Assembly: GCA_033977485.1 (NCBI GenBank)
Contig: CM066995.1
Coordinates: 47,987,162-48,051,161, forward strand
Direction: 5' to 3'
Source: Hydrangea macrophylla
Lineage: Eukaryota; Streptophyta; Magnoliopsida; Cornales; Hydrangeaceae
Length of the DNA stretch: 64,000 bases
Part shown: positions 23,198 to 35,089 of the stretch, piece after piece
Position numbering within the stretch: the first letter of the stretch is position 1
Layout of the letters: each line of letters starts with the position of its first letter
Notes under the pieces: generated by a model
Databases searched by the model: none
The model's input: the letters and a program-made list of their open reading frames with translations, nothing else
What the model was told of the DNA's origin: nothing
Program-made: the position numbers and the translations under genes

Positions 23198-24900
23198 TTG
23201 GCCCGTCAAGGGCAACAGTTGCAAATTCCGATAGACCGTTTGGGGCAAGCTACCGTGAACCCGCAGGGCCTGCCTACTATTGATCCATTCATACCACCTC
23301 CACATCCTCTACTTATTGTACCTAAGAACCCTGTTGATCCGAATCCTGTCAAGGAGGAGGATTGGTTCGATGACAGTGTACGTGAAGATTCTGGAAAAAT
23401 AACGAAGGATAAGTTGGACCATTTAGAGAGCATGATGAGGAAATCCCGTGGTGTCGATGATTACCTGTTAGATCTAAAAGGTTTCTTTGAGCTCGCAAAG
23501 ATCTAATACTCAGAGAAGTTTAAGATTCCTGATCTAGAAAAGTTTGATGGGACCAGAAGCCCCAAAAGCCACTTGAAGATGTATGTAACTGCCTTAAGAC
23601 CAATTGGGTTGGGGAATGAACACTTAGCCCATTTATTCTCTCATTACCTGTCTGGCGGAGCCTTGCAATGGTTCCTAGCTCTTGAGTCCTCCAAGACCCG
23701 AATGGGAGGATATTGTGAATGAGTTTGTGAAACAGTATGCCTACAATATCGAGCTTAATGTCACCATTCGAGACCTCGAAACCACTAGGCAAGACAACTG
23801 GGAGTCTTTTGCCACATTTTTGACGCGTTGGAGGAAGACGGCTGTCAAAATGGAAAATAGGCCAACCGAAAAAGAATAAGTCCACATGATCATAAAGAAG
23901 CTACAACACACCTACAATGAGCGTATGTGCTTCATGCCTATTACGACTTTTGAGCAGTTGTTTGATGTGGGGACTAAGATCGAGGATGCCTTGAGATTTG
24001 GGAAGTTTAAGAAAGAAGAAAACAACCCAAGGAAGAGAAACACCGGGGGTAACTACTCAAGCAACCATACCATGCCTGATGTTAATGTCTTACATGATAA
24101 CCCTGACCAAAGTGCCAACCGATCCTAACCAAGAAATAACCGCCTCCGAACCAAGAAAATTCACTCCCCTCAACCTACCATTAGCCTCTATATTGACTCG
24201 CCTCACCCAAAAAGGCCACCTCAATCACTTGAACCCAAAACCTATACCAGACCCTCTTCTGCCAAATCATGACTCCTATAAATACTGTTCCTTCTACCAA
24301 GAGCATGGCCCTAAAACCAACTGTTGCGTGCGACTTCACCATGAGATCCAGGACCTCCTCGATAATAGGGTCATCATACCTCCACCTCTAACGAATATTA
24401 CATATAACCTGCCGTTCCCCCACCATAAAATATCAACTTCCTTAGCCTCGCCTCCCCTTCCTATAACCCGATCGTATATATCACCTCCATAACTGAACCC
24501 AAACCTGTGGTTATCCTCCCTGAGGAATTTGGGATTTATTTTTTGAGTAATGCCGAAGAGTATTGGGTGTATGAAGACCCTGAAATAGAGGACATGTTCT
24601 ACTTAGAAGAGTTAGACCTTGGCTTAGGAAAAGTGAAATGGTGGGCTGAGCAGCCTTCTGATGATTCCATATAGGATGGTATTGAGATTAACGAAGGAGT
24701 TTTAGAATGCATATGGGGAGAAGGAGATGTGCAACACTTGACTAGGGTAGGCAGGCACTTCAAACCACCAAAGCTAGGAGATCATCCAAGGAGAGAAGTA
24801 GATAACAGAAAAGGAAATACAGTCGGTGTGCCAGAAGAAGAGGATGAAGTTCTCAAGCATTTAAGAAGACACAAGCTAATATATCCATTTAGAGCTTGCT
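23198..24900 (+). pseudogene. family D gag, Tat/Ogre type, frameshifted
   Basis: The start codon is probably at 23198 (MARQGQQLQIPIDRLGQ). A proline-rich part is followed by the Tat gag core: KLDHLESMMRKSRGVDDYLL, FKIPDLEKFDGTRSPKSHLK, GGALQWFLALESS, then after a frameshift near 23695 EDIVNEFVKQYAYNIEL, VTIRDLETTRQ, FLTRWRKTAVKM and FEQLFDVGTKIEDAL. Stops occur at 23503-23505 and 23877-23879. A Cys-rich segment (CSFYQEHGPKTNCC then LHHEIQDLLDN, about 24285-24365) is the zinc-finger-like part of Tat gag. The linker to protease is readable as TRVGRHFKPPKLG and EVLKHLRRHKL (24740-24890), which in intact elements is part of one polyprotein. Confidence 0.85.
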
Positions 24901-25504
24901 ATGGCTTCCATAAACCACAAGCAAGCAATCCTTAAAGCTTTGAACCGTCATGATACACCTATTGATACTACTCCCAAACATATGGTAGCCCTGATCAAGC
25001 CCCTGGTAGAGACCTCGATCATATCCTTCATTGATGAAGACCTTCCTCTCGAAGGACTTTGTCGTAATAGGCTGCCCCACATTACCGTTCAGACTTTGGG
25101 AATGAGGGTTCTGGTTGTTCTAGTTTATAATGGTTTTGCACTCAATGTTTGTCCTATACAAACCTTATAGGCCTTAGGCATTCCAATGAACAAGCTACGA
25201 GTCTCTGACCAGTCCATCCGTGCTTATGATAATACTCAGAGGAAAGTGGTTAGGGTATTGAATCTGTAAGTTGCTGTTGGGCCAGTAAGTGGGAATGTCG
25301 AGTTTTAATTAATCGACATAGGCATATCCTTTAATCTGTTATTGGGAAGACCATGGTTACATGATATGTGGACTGTCCCCTCAACCCTTCACCAAAAGAT
25401 CAAGATGGTAGTGGAAAATTAGATAGTGTTCTATTTGGGGAGTCTGGGATCCGTACTACTCAAGATGGGGTTGCGTGGAGATGTAGTTGCCCAAGCAAGG
25501 TCCT
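24901..25504 (+). pseudogene. family D protease, active site lost
   Basis: MASINHKQAILKALNRHDTP starts a segment typical of the Tat protease front. The active-site block reads VLVYNGFALNVCPI, where Asp-Asn-Gly is expected in this lineage, so the catalytic Asp seems replaced by Tyr (GAT to TAT). Later blocks ISFNLLLGRPWLHDM and STLHQKIKMVVEN fit the protease end. Four in-frame stops occur (about 25168, 25267, 25306 and 25420). Confidence 0.7.
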
Positions 25505-25764
25505 AATCTTGGTGGGTTTGAGCTTGATGAGATTAATGCTTTGAGAATGGAAGAACCGTTAGGAAAGATCACACCATACCTAGATGATTATACAAATCCC
25601 ATGATAGCTCCTATTATGAATAAGATGAAGTTCTTCCTGGGTATGGGCTTAGGCTATTGGCAGGAAGGTATAGCCAGTTTTCCAAATTTATCTGGATATA
25701 AAAACAAGAATGGTTTGGGATATACGCCGATAAAAGGGAAAGTTAGCAAGTCCAAGGGCACTGG
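25487..25764 (+). pseudogene. family D G-patch-like segment, truncated by insertion
   Basis: An open frame with GMGLGYWQEGIASFPNLSG and KNGLGYTPIKG. Glycine-rich repeats of this type resemble the G-patch (RNA-binding) region reported between protease and reverse transcriptase in some Tat/Ogre elements. The frame runs straight into the family B LTR at 25765, so its last residues are encoded by LTR sequence. Reverse transcriptase and integrase of family D are not present in the window. Confidence 0.55.
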
Positions 25765-26925
25765 TGTAGACAACCAATTTTGACCACACTGATAGGATTT
25801 AGTGTGGACAATGTCTAGGAGGATTCTATGATGAAAAGTACCCCGTGGAAGGTACTGGATTCCACACAATCGAAAGATCGAATTTTGGAAAGTGACTTCA
25901 AGCTCAGAAAAGCCCTTTTCCAACATAAAATCCCGGTTTCATCAAAATTGTCTCACAGAATTCATATTCACTCAGGGTTATATGAACATGAAGTGCTCTA
26001 AATGTAGTATTCTAGGTATCGAAAGATTTAATTTTAAAGAAAGAACAAAAATCGATGCACATTGAAAATAATTTTGGAAAAGAAGTCGTTTGGTTTAAAA
26101 AAGATGACGAAAGTTTTGGAGGACTTCAATTGACCTTCTACTCTCATTTCAAATCCTCTTGGAATATATTCTTATACTGAAATTCAATTTGATAGCTTTC
26201 CGATGGTACGTAACAGACGATTTCATATACTAAAAAGCATTTTTACGAAAATCTGGAAAAGCAGTGCACTTAATATTTGAACACAGTACATAAGGGCTAC
26301 CAGGGGACCATGAATAGTAGATGACGGGTCCCACAAAGGGGGTGGCGAGTCCCTCCTAAGCCGCCACCTATATATGGTCCCCTATATCAAGCGTTTTGAG
26401 TTCCAACCCTTCCAAAGACTTCCCGCTGTAAAGAAATTGCCTAGAAACTGTGTTTAGGCACTGAAATAACCATTTTAACCCTTTTCTGATCTGTAAAATT
26501 CCTGTTTTAACCTTAAAACTTAAGAGTTAAGTTTTCCAAACACTAGATAGATCCCATGCATCTCATATAAGATCATTTTGAAATATCTTGAATCATATTG
26601 AATACACCTTTAATATACTTGAAGATACAATCACATATACTTTGAATTTTAGAGAATTCTAGAGAGAGAATAGTGAATTATGAATGGAATTCCCTTATAA
26701 CTAATCTCAAGATAATTAGAATAGGGAATTAGAGAATAAACTTAACATGAATGGCCTCCTTTAACTCCTACCATGGATGAGTGCTTGAAGAGCTTGAAGA
26801 ACACTTGAAGAAGAAGATCCTTCAAATCAACTTTGAGCATATAATTGAGAATCCTCCAAAAGGTAAACATCACTATTCATCTCTAATTCTTACTTTCATA
26901 TATAGATATATAAGGTTTGGATCTA
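25765..26925 (+). repeat. family B LTR, first part
   Basis: It starts TGTAGACAACCAATTTTGACC inside the family D pol (flank ACTGG). It resembles the inverted segment 44563-46177. The family C element cuts it at 26925 and it resumes at 40342. A TATA-like stretch (CTATATATGG) is near 26367-26376. Confidence 0.85.
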
Positions 26926-29900
26926 TGTAGACCCCATTTTGTCGGCTAACAGATTTAGGAGGCCACAAGGATGTTAAACCTCGATAATTAGAAAGATCGG
27001 ATTTTTAGAGATTGCCTCTAACTCTCAAGAAGTCAAAGAATTTGCAAAAATTACCAAAATGCCCCTAAAAGCCCAAAACTCTCTAGATTGGCCCAGAATC
27101 TCAAATATCATTCGATATTGTTCAAAACAAAAAAAGGTATTTTAAAAGATGAATATTTGAAATCGTAAGCTCCCAGAGACCCCCGGAAATTCCCAGAAAG
27201 TCTCCGTTGACCGGTTTGACCAAAGTTTGACCAAGTTTGACCAAGGTTTGACCAAAATCATCCGAATTCATTCAAAAGTTTCGGGATCATCCTAGATCAT
27301 GTGAAAAGTCTTAAAATATGTTTTAAAAGAAAATCGGACGGAAACGTTAGTCTTTGGAGGCTCCTAGAACTTCCCGGAATTTCCTGGAAGTGCACTGTTT
27401 GACTGATTTGACTGCAAGTTTGACCAAAAATCAAAGTCTCCTTTTTAATGTTGAAATATTTTTATCAAATACTATAGGTCAATAGCTTTCCAACAGTATA
27501 TCGTACATAATTTCTGGATCTAAAATGAATTTGTTATGAATTTCTGAAGGTGAAAACCGCAATCAATTTGGATTTTATCGCGAATACGGCAAAACTTTCC
27601 AAAGTGACCTAACTCCAAACTATTTTTTATGGAAAGTAGACCTCAATACCTTTCTAACGGTATATCACAATCTCAATTTGGATTTCGTATGAATTTTTTG
27701 TGGATTTCGGATGAAATAGGGCCATTTCGCGAATTCTACGAGTTCTTGGGGCCAAATACAATTTTTGGTCAACGGGGGAGTTGACTGCCATGGTGGCACT
27801 GGCCCACTGCCGCGGCAGCAGTGGCCAAGTGCCGCGGCGGCACTCTAAGTGATTTTTAATTTTTTTTTGTAATTTTTGGTTAATTTATGGGTTTTAATTC
27901 AAATTTTCAACAAATAGAACGACATAGTTTTGATTATTCCGAGATTTTGGACGAATTAGAGACTTTTTAAAACCTAAGATACCTCCCCAAATTGGCCTAT
28001 AAAAGAGACCCATTTGCTTCCATTTGGGAGAGAGCTTGGAAGCCATTAGAGAGAGATATAGAGAGTTAGGAAGAAATAGAGAGAGAAATAAAGATTTTTT
28101 TCTTCAAATCCAAGCCAAATGTGAGTTTTTGTTTAGTTTTCTCAAAACTAAACTAGTATTTACAAGATTTCAATTCATTTTCTTCATCGTCTTGAGTTTC
28201 CAATGAATTAGAGAGCAATCTACACCCACATACACATATATGAGAGGTTGAATGCTTGTGGTTCCACCATTAAATATCATCTATTGATTGTTTATTTTCT
28301 TGCTTATATACAATGTTCATCTACTCTTACCTCATTTCTTTTTTTATTTTCTATGTTTTACTTATAGTTCATCATCATCTAAATGATGACATGAAGTTTG
28401 AGGTGAGTGAATCCTTGTGGATAGTAGCTCTTGACCTCAAAAACATGTCTAATAGATGATGATTATAACTTCAAAACCTCCAAGGTATTCTTGAAGTTAT
28501 ATTCAAAATAACAATGAATCTCTCCAATAACATTGGGGGTTCTTGATGATGAGTTTGATGTTGATATTCCAAGATGTCATAATCTCTATTTGATGTTGAA
28601 AATATACTTTTAAAACCTCTATTTCAAAGTCCCTCTTTAACCCCCTCATTTTGATCTCTAGAAGGAAAAACTCTAGGTTTTTTCCCAAAATCTTCAACAC
28701 AGTGAGTCAAAACAGTGAGTGATTCGAGTTCAAAGATTTCTCTAGAACTCAATACTAAATGTATGGATGCAAGACCACTTGGAAAGTATTCCTAGCTGAT
28801 TAGAGAACACCCATGATTTTTGGTTTGACTTGGAAATACTTGGAAGGGTTCTATTTTGGCCCAAGCATTCACTCCAGATATTCTGCCTTTACTGTCACAG
28901 CAGCTTGGTTGACTTTCAACTTGTTTTACAGAAAACGTTTCCAAAAGGGATGGTCCTAACTCATTTGTTCCTTGAACTTCAATGTCTTAGGGAACGTTCT
29001 GTATAAAATGGGCCCCTGGATCATTTGTTTTCATTTTCTAAGATTTTTTAACATTTCAGTCAACAGTATAAACTCTGTTTCTAAGTAACCTCTATTGTTC
29101 ATATGATTTCTCTCAATCTGTAATAGTTATTAAGTATTTGTTTTTTGGGTTGTGTTCTATACACAATAAGGAAGATCTCCAAAAAAATCATGCATTAGAA
29201 ACATTCCTAACCCCTCTTTTCAATTTCCACAAGATCAAGTCACTCTTCTGTCCACTATTCACAGCAAACACACTTTTACTTCCATCCACTGATTTGATGC
29301 TTATATGTACTTCAATTTATTCATATCTTAAGAAGTTGTCCATACTACATTCATTCATATTTTTATACTTCTAAGTCACTTTAGAAAGTCCATGTACACA
29401 AACACAAAACAACCTTTGCACATTCTAGGATCATACATTGCATTCATGCAAGATTTGAGGGTTTTGTAACTCCTAATTTAAGAAGATTATGAGGAATGAT
29501 CATGACCACACGTTCATGCTTCCCCTCGATCTAATCCTCCTTTCTCAACCCTCCCAGGGATTGAGATGTCTTCTTTTCCCAAAGATTAACATGCATCACT
29601 CTAGCTTGCTAAGCATATTTTGATCTGTTCGATTTTTTTTAGGTCTATTTGTGTGATCTTTCACTTTTGCATCGTGTGATATTTGGCTTAGATCTTTTGA
29701 ATGATATCTTCTCTCTTGATCTTCCATTTCAAAATTCTTGTGTAATGTAATATACTATCATAGTATTATTTGTCGAACCAAACATAGTATAAGATGATTA
29801 TTTGGATGTTAATTGAGGCCCGTCGAAAGACGGGGCGAGTTGAGGGTGTTTTAGTCGCTACAAAGGCTCCTTCCTTTCTCATACCAAAACCTCGAACCAA

Positions 29901-30083
29901 GTTCTTTGATTATGAAGGGCCGGTGCCCTTTATCCGTTTGGGTGAGTCAAAATTAGGTTTCTTGGTTCCTTAAAGGCCAAGTGGCGACTCTGTATCTGTT
30001 TTCAACAGACCTTCCTTTTCCTCTCCTTTTTAAAAAACAATCTCAAAACAAAATAAAAAGAGGTGGAATTCCGCGTGTCCATA
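26926..30083 (+). repeat. 5' LTR of family C
   Basis: It starts TGTAGACCCCATTTTG and ends GTGTCCATA (CA changed to TA). A TATA-like box lies at 27998-28005. GC-rich palindromic words (TGCCGCGGCA) are at 27788-27846. The U5 module with AAGTGGCGACTCT is at 29812-29998. Inner reading frames are short and I do not regard them as genes. Confidence 0.9.
27998..28005 (+). promoter_or_regulatory. TATA-like box in the family C 5' LTR
   Basis: TATAAAAG followed by GAGACCCATTTGCTTCC and a GA-rich stretch. It is kept in the 3' LTR as TATAAAGG (37498-37505). Transcription would start about 30 bases further on. Confidence 0.6.
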
Positions 30084-30086
30084 ATC

Positions 30087-30104
30087 TGCCGAATTTGCTG
30101 GGGA
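30087..30104 (+). other. degenerate primer binding site of family C
   Basis: TGCCGAATTTGCTGGGGA, three bases after the LTR, matches the TGGCGACTCTGCTGGGGA type at 13 of 18 positions. Mutation after insertion is likely. Confidence 0.55.
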
Positions 30105-31542
30105 TGTTTATTTTAAAGAAAAATAACACAGAGGTTTGACTCATAAGAAGCATCCTTAAAATCATCTTTTTACTGTGTCTGGTTCACCGCATTGCACTCT
30201 TGCATTTCCCCCCTCCGACTGTGTCTGAAACGCGGCGCTGACATTGTTCAGGTCTTGCTGTGCCAGGACACAAGTCACCGTTGATACTATACCTTCCAAG
30301 GTATATCAAAAAGAGTAAACACTTCCGTACTGTCTCTCTGACGGTATATTGGAACTCTCGTCAATGGACCATCTTTGACTAAACCCAGCCTTTGCATATA
30401 GATTCCTGTAGAACCTTTCATAGGACTGTTCATTTATCTTTTCAAATAGGACAATGTGATATAACTGCTGTATGCCCTGGTGAGATTTCCTGAACGGTGT
30501 AGACGCTTATGTGGTATAGAACATAACCTATTTCTTATGATTCCCAAGTCAATCACTCACATGTGATTACATTGAGTTGGCATGTCTAGGCACCATGATA
30601 TGGATGTCTGCTCCATGTTTACAAAGATATACACCTCAAATCTTGTTTGTTGGTCCTAAGACATAGGAGTATGAAAACTTACTGGACAGTATGATCACCA
30701 TCCTCACATGCTCCTGTCATATACACCTGTTCTCCTAGAAACTTTGCCCAATTCATCCAGATATCCCAGTTTCTCTCAGAAACTTTGTCTAAATTTCCCA
30801 GAAATTCCCAAATGTACCAGTTTGTCCCAGAAACTCCACTTAAATTTCCCAAAAATTCCCAAAACACTCAAAAATTCCCAGGTATACCAATTTCTCCCAG
30901 AAACACCGTCCAAATTTCTCAGAAGTTCCCAAAATACCAGTTTCTCCTAGAAACTATGTCCAAAGTTCTCATAAATACCCAAAATAACAGTTTCTCCCAG
31001 AAACTCGGTCCAAATTTCTCAAAAATACCCAAAATACCAGTTTCTCCCAAAAACTTCGATTTCCCAAAATACATCAGTTTCTCCCAAAAACTCTATCTAA
31101 ATATCCTAGAAACTCTATCCAGATATCCTAGAAACTCTGCCCAACTCCCAGACATAACCAGAAACTCTTTTCGGATATCCCAGAAATACCCAGATACAAC
31201 CAGTTTCTCCCAAAAACTCCATTCAGATATCCTAGAACGCCAGTTTCTCCCACAAACTCTATCCAAACTTCTCAAAATATCCTGGAAACCCTTGTTATCC
31301 CCTGGTGATCATACTAGAAAGAAAAGTTAGCACACTCTGTGTGGCTAGGACCTTACTTGCTTAACTGTTTTCTGTCAGGAGTAGGGGCATCATGTTGATT
31401 CGGGCACGATTAGGGATTAGGGAGTCACGTTGTCAGAATCAGTTATATGTCAGTACAAGTTTTGAGAACCCAAGATCTGCATTTATGAGTCAGAGGATTA
31501 GGGAGTCACGTTGTCAGAATCACTCAGCCGAAAGTCAGCTTT
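30105..31542 (+). other. family C leader with a hairpin array
   Basis: Non-coding leader between primer site and gag. Its main feature is the tandem hairpin array at 30765-31265 (listed separately). A short duplicated word (ATTAGGGAGTCACGTTGTCAG) occurs at about 31411-31431 and 31498-31518, just before gag. Confidence 0.7.
30765..31265. repeat. tandem array of AGTTTCT-CCC-AGAAACT hairpins
   Basis: About nine to twelve diverged copies, about 36-60 bases apart, of a unit containing CAGTTTCTCCCAGAAACT followed by a (T)CCAAATTTCCCAGAAATTCCC-like part. The underlined centre is a perfect 7-base inverted repeat with a 3-base loop in the best copies (for example near 30990). Long reading frames through it (30785-31330) are explained by the repeat and not by coding constraint, because a second frame is open over part of it too. 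Confidence 0.85.
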
Positions 31543-32835
31543 ATGGATCCAGAAGGTTTGGAAGCAAGAATGACATATATGATCAACCAACAGTCTGACC
31601 GGTTGGTCCAAGTTTTAGCCTTTATGGAAGAACTGAAACAGCAACAACCACAATACCCACCTGAGTTCCCACCGCCACTGGGGTTTATACCACCACCACC
31701 GCCTTGGTTTGCACCACCTCCTGAGAATAATGTAGATGATGATTGGTTCAATGGGGCCCCACCACCTGCACTTCATAAGAAAATTCAAGAAAAATTGGAT
31801 AAGGTCGACAAGCTTAAGAACATGCTGGGAAAGAGTAAAGGGGTCGACGATTACATGTTAGATCTAGAAGGATTTTTTGTGCCCAACAAATTAAAGCTAC
31901 CTGAGAACTTTAAGATGCCTAAAATTGATCGTTTTGATGGAACTGAGAATCCGAAGAGCCACGTAAAGTTCTTCATGAGTGTTTTCCAATCAATGGGCTG
32001 CACCCATGAGCACATTGCAATGTTGTTCCCTCAAACCCTTGCCAAGGCTACTCTATCCTAGTTTCTGACCTTGGAGGGTTCTAAGACGCGGACTTGGGAA
32101 GATATAGTCTAGGTCTTCGTTAATCATTACTCCTACAACAAAGAGCTCGATGTCACCATTCGGGATCTGGAGACTACCCGGCAGAACTTCAATGACTCCT
32201 TCGCTGCGTTCTTGAGCAGATGGAGGAACAAAGTGGCCCAAATGACCCACCGACCAGTCGAAAAGGAACAAGTCTGGATGTTGATCAAGAATCTACTACC
32301 GCTGTACCATGAGAAACTATTCTACCAGTCCATCTCAACATTTGAAGAACTATTTGAGATTGGGACCAGAATTGAGGATGCAATCATGGAAGGAAAAATC
32401 AAGAATGAAGAATCACAAATCCAAGAGGCCCGACTACTCCCAAAACCCTTCGGATGTCAACGCCCTTAGTAACCAACCCATGGTCTATTCTTCCCAACCA
32501 TACCAGCTCATAAACCAAATTAGCTCGCCTAGCCACCCTTACCAAAATAGGGTAGCCGGTGAATTTTCCAAGCTAGATATCTCCCCCTCCGTAGCCTTAG
32601 GCCGCCTAAAAAGGGACACCTCCAACTCCTTCAGCCTCGTGCTGATCCCCCACCACCTAACTGTGACCTGTCCAAACGATGTGCCTACCACCAAGGCCCA
32701 GGCCATGACACCGATCGGTGCATACGTCTCCGCCATGATATCCAAGACCTCATTGACCGAAGAATCATTGAGCCACCACCCATTCAACCCCATATCACTA
32801 AACCCTTGGTCGGTCCTTTCAAATGATCCCCTTTG
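31543..32835 (+). pseudogene. family C gag, Tat type, the only gene of the element
   Basis: ATG at 31543 (MDPEGLEARMTYMINQQSDR). A Pro-rich part (PPEFPPPLGF) is followed by KLDKVDKLKNMLGKSKGVDD, YMLDLEGFF, FKMPKIDRFDGTENPKSHVK, DVTIRDLETTRQNFNDSFAA and FLSRWRNKVAQM. Two stops are near 32060 (Trp in family D, LQWFLALE) and 32111. A frameshift near 32400-32430 leads to the C-terminal part, and another frame gives CAYHQGPGHDTDRCIRLRHD and IQDLIDRRIIEPPP (about 32678-32790), a zinc-finger-like block equivalent to the one in family D. Nothing resembling protease follows. Gag packages the RNA, so a gag-only element may supply or parasitise particles. Confidence 0.85.
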
Positions 32836-33894
32836 CTGAGGCCAATGATTGTTAAAACTACGCGACACTTCATTTGAGTTCGGGTTGAGTCTGTTCTATG
32901 TTTTGAGTATATTTCAAGTTTAGTCTTGTGGTAAAGTCTGTCTGTCATCGAGTTGTTGTGAGTCTGTATCGAGTAATGTAATCCTTCTCTTCTGATGGAA
33001 TGAAGTCTCATTTTGCCTAATCTGATGTGTATATTCAAAAGTGCATGAATCGCTGAACTGAAAATGTCACTTTTCAAATTACCATGGACATTACTGTGCT
33101 AATAAATTTTTGCATCAAACAAAAAAGAGAATCCCAAAAAGGCCAAAGTCAATTTCGCGCTGACCCCAAAGAAGAGCTAAGAATTGAATAGTCTTACTTT
33201 AAGAATTTAAAGATGCTTTTGCTCAAATCTCGAAAAGACATACTTGGAACTGACTTGGGGGCTTACCCAACACCCTTTTTTCACATTTCAAAGCCTTGGG
33301 CCCAACTCAATTGATAGCCATGCGAATCTGTGCAGACTTGGTCCTTGATAGTAGCCAAACATTTCAGTGAGTTTCGTCTCCACTTCAAAAAAAAAATAAA
33401 AATAAAAGGATAAAAAGAAAAGAAAAAAAAAGAAGAGAAAAGCTCACTAGGTTGAAAACCCAAAAGGGCACCTAGGCAAAAGTTAGAGCTGAAAAGGTAC
33501 TGATTTCCAAGATCTGACCCTAGCCAGTCAAAATGATTTTACAAATGAGAGAATTGTACACTTCAAGGTACATCAAGAGAATGTGTCTGGATCATGTTTC
33601 AAAAGTCTTCAAATGACCACAAACAAATTATGAGAGCTGACATGCTCATTGTGAAATTTTGAGATTGCGATCGGAAGATCTCACGTGAATCAACTATGTG
33701 AAAAGAAAAATTGACTGGCTAGGCAAAAGTGAAAAGGAACAATCCTCAAAACAAAAAAAAAGAGAAAGAAAAGAAAAGAAAAGAAAGGGAGACTAAAACT
33801 GAATCTTTTTATTCAAGGCTACTATAAGTGACCTAAGTTTGAACTTCTTTGACGATTGGTTTGAAAAAACCCTCAACCTATTTCTTTCAAAGCC

Positions 33895-33943
33895 TTGCCT
33901 TGAACTACGCTTGACCTGATTCCTACATGGGGATACGTAGGCA
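33895..33943 (+). repeat. conserved 3' motif, copy 1 in family C
   Basis: TGAACTACG, then TTGACCTGATTCC, a 5-base loop and GGGGATACGTAGGCA. The complementary parts TCC...GGGA suggest a short hairpin. The equivalent inverted copy is at 48531-48580. Confidence 0.75.
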
Positions 33944-33993
33944 ACAGCATTGGTTCGGTTGACACCATCAATATTAACCCCTCTTCTTTAAAG

Positions 33994-34045
33994 GTCCTGG
34001 CCTGAACTATATTGGACCTGATCCCCGCTCGGGGGTATGTAGGCA
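33994..34045 (+). repeat. conserved 3' motif, copy 2 in family C
   Basis: CTGAACTAT, GGACCTGATCCCC, then GGGGGTATGTAGGCA. It lies about 100 bases after copy 1. The equivalent inverted copy is at 48419-48470. Confidence 0.75.
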
Positions 34046-34249
34046 GACTTTCAAAAAGAAAAGAAGGATGGCTCGCTAGGTTACAAATCCGAAAGGATGC
34101 CTAGGCAAAAATTAGAGCTAAATCCAAGGTGAGCAATAACAAAAGAGAGAAAAGAGCTCGCTAGGTCACCTTACTAGTGCCTAGGCAAAAGTTATGAGCA
34201 TTTGAGAGATTAAAGTCACGGTCCTTGCCTCAAGCCAGAAAATCACCTT

Positions 34250-34500
34250 CCACACTAGGGGCTAACTTCGGCTACTCGCCTCGTTTGCCTAAATTTTACT
34301 ATCTATCCTTCATACAAGGGGCAAATTTCGGTCACTTACCTCATTTGGCCAAAACCTCCAATAAACCATAATTCCAAACTAGGGGCAAACTTCGGTCACC
34401 CACCTCGTTTGCCTATGAATTCCACTTCGTATATCTCAAACTAGGGGCAAACTCCGTTTGCCTAACACGATCCCTTCACACTAAGGGCGAGTTTTCAAGT
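34250..34500. repeat. imperfect tandem repeat, ACTAGGGGCAAACTTCGG type
   Basis: Four copies, about 60-75 bases apart, of CTAGGGGCAAACTTCGGTCAC...CCTCGTTTGCC. GGGGCAAAC and GTTTGCC can pair. Related words occur in the inverted block near 48290-48400. Confidence 0.75.
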
Positions 34501-35089
34501 CACCAAGTTGTTTTGAAATTTTTTAAAATGGAGCATCTTTTATTTTAAAAGCTAAGGCACTAATTCAAAGCACTTCCAGGGAGAAGTAGAGAATTGATTA
34601 GATCAATAGGGAGGAATTTTTAAAAACCAGATTTATCAGCAAAGTACTGTCATATTAAGATGAGGAGTGAACATAAAAGATGAGCGGTACATCATTCATG
34701 ATGAAGGCACATTGGATCATGGCAATTTGAGAATTTCATGTCCAAGTCAATCCATCTTTGTTTGAGTCAATAGTAATCTGATCATAAGTGTGTCAGAGAT
34801 CGAGGTTTCATAGAAACTAACCCAACTTTCTTTGTCGTTCCTGTTAAGTCCATTTGTCATGATGGTATCAAATGTGTGGGTTAAAGGTGATTCCCAATTA
34901 TTAAAAACTTTGGATACAAGCAGAAGTATCAAACATTATTACTACACCAGTCAAGGTCGCAACATCAGAAGTGTCCCAGGTACGAGTGGCATAAACTCGT
35001 AAGTGGTTGCAAACTACAAACTGATAGTTGTTTCTCAAGGCGGCTGATCGGAGGAAATATCGCCAACACCAAGAAACTATTGCTGTTGT

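Larger units (their letters stand above)
19785..25764 (+). mobile_element. Tat/Ogre-like gypsy element, family D, 5' part
   Basis: A 5' LTR (19785-22211), a TGGCGACTC-type primer site, a leader, gag, protease and a G-patch-like segment, all on the plus strand. The element is cut at 25764 by a family B LTR, before reverse transcriptase. The pentamer before the LTR is GAAAG (19780-19784); the partner duplication was not found. The D-type LTR at 48796-50399 could be its 3' LTR, but many differences between the two make this uncertain. Confidence 0.8.
33447..34195 (+). repeat. three CTAGGT...CCTAGGCAAAA hairpin words
   Basis: At about 33448, 34070 and 34157 the sequence GCTC(A/G)CTAGGT is followed after about 15-25 bases by GCCTAGG or CACCTAGG, then CAAAA(G/A)TTA. 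CTAGG and CCTAG can pair as a stem. The internal loops differ between copies. Confidence 0.7.

Noticed and set aside
30785..31330. A 181-codon open frame that could be a new protein
   Set aside because: It lies entirely on the hairpin tandem repeat, another frame is open over part of it, and composition follows the repeat; no sign of coding constraint.
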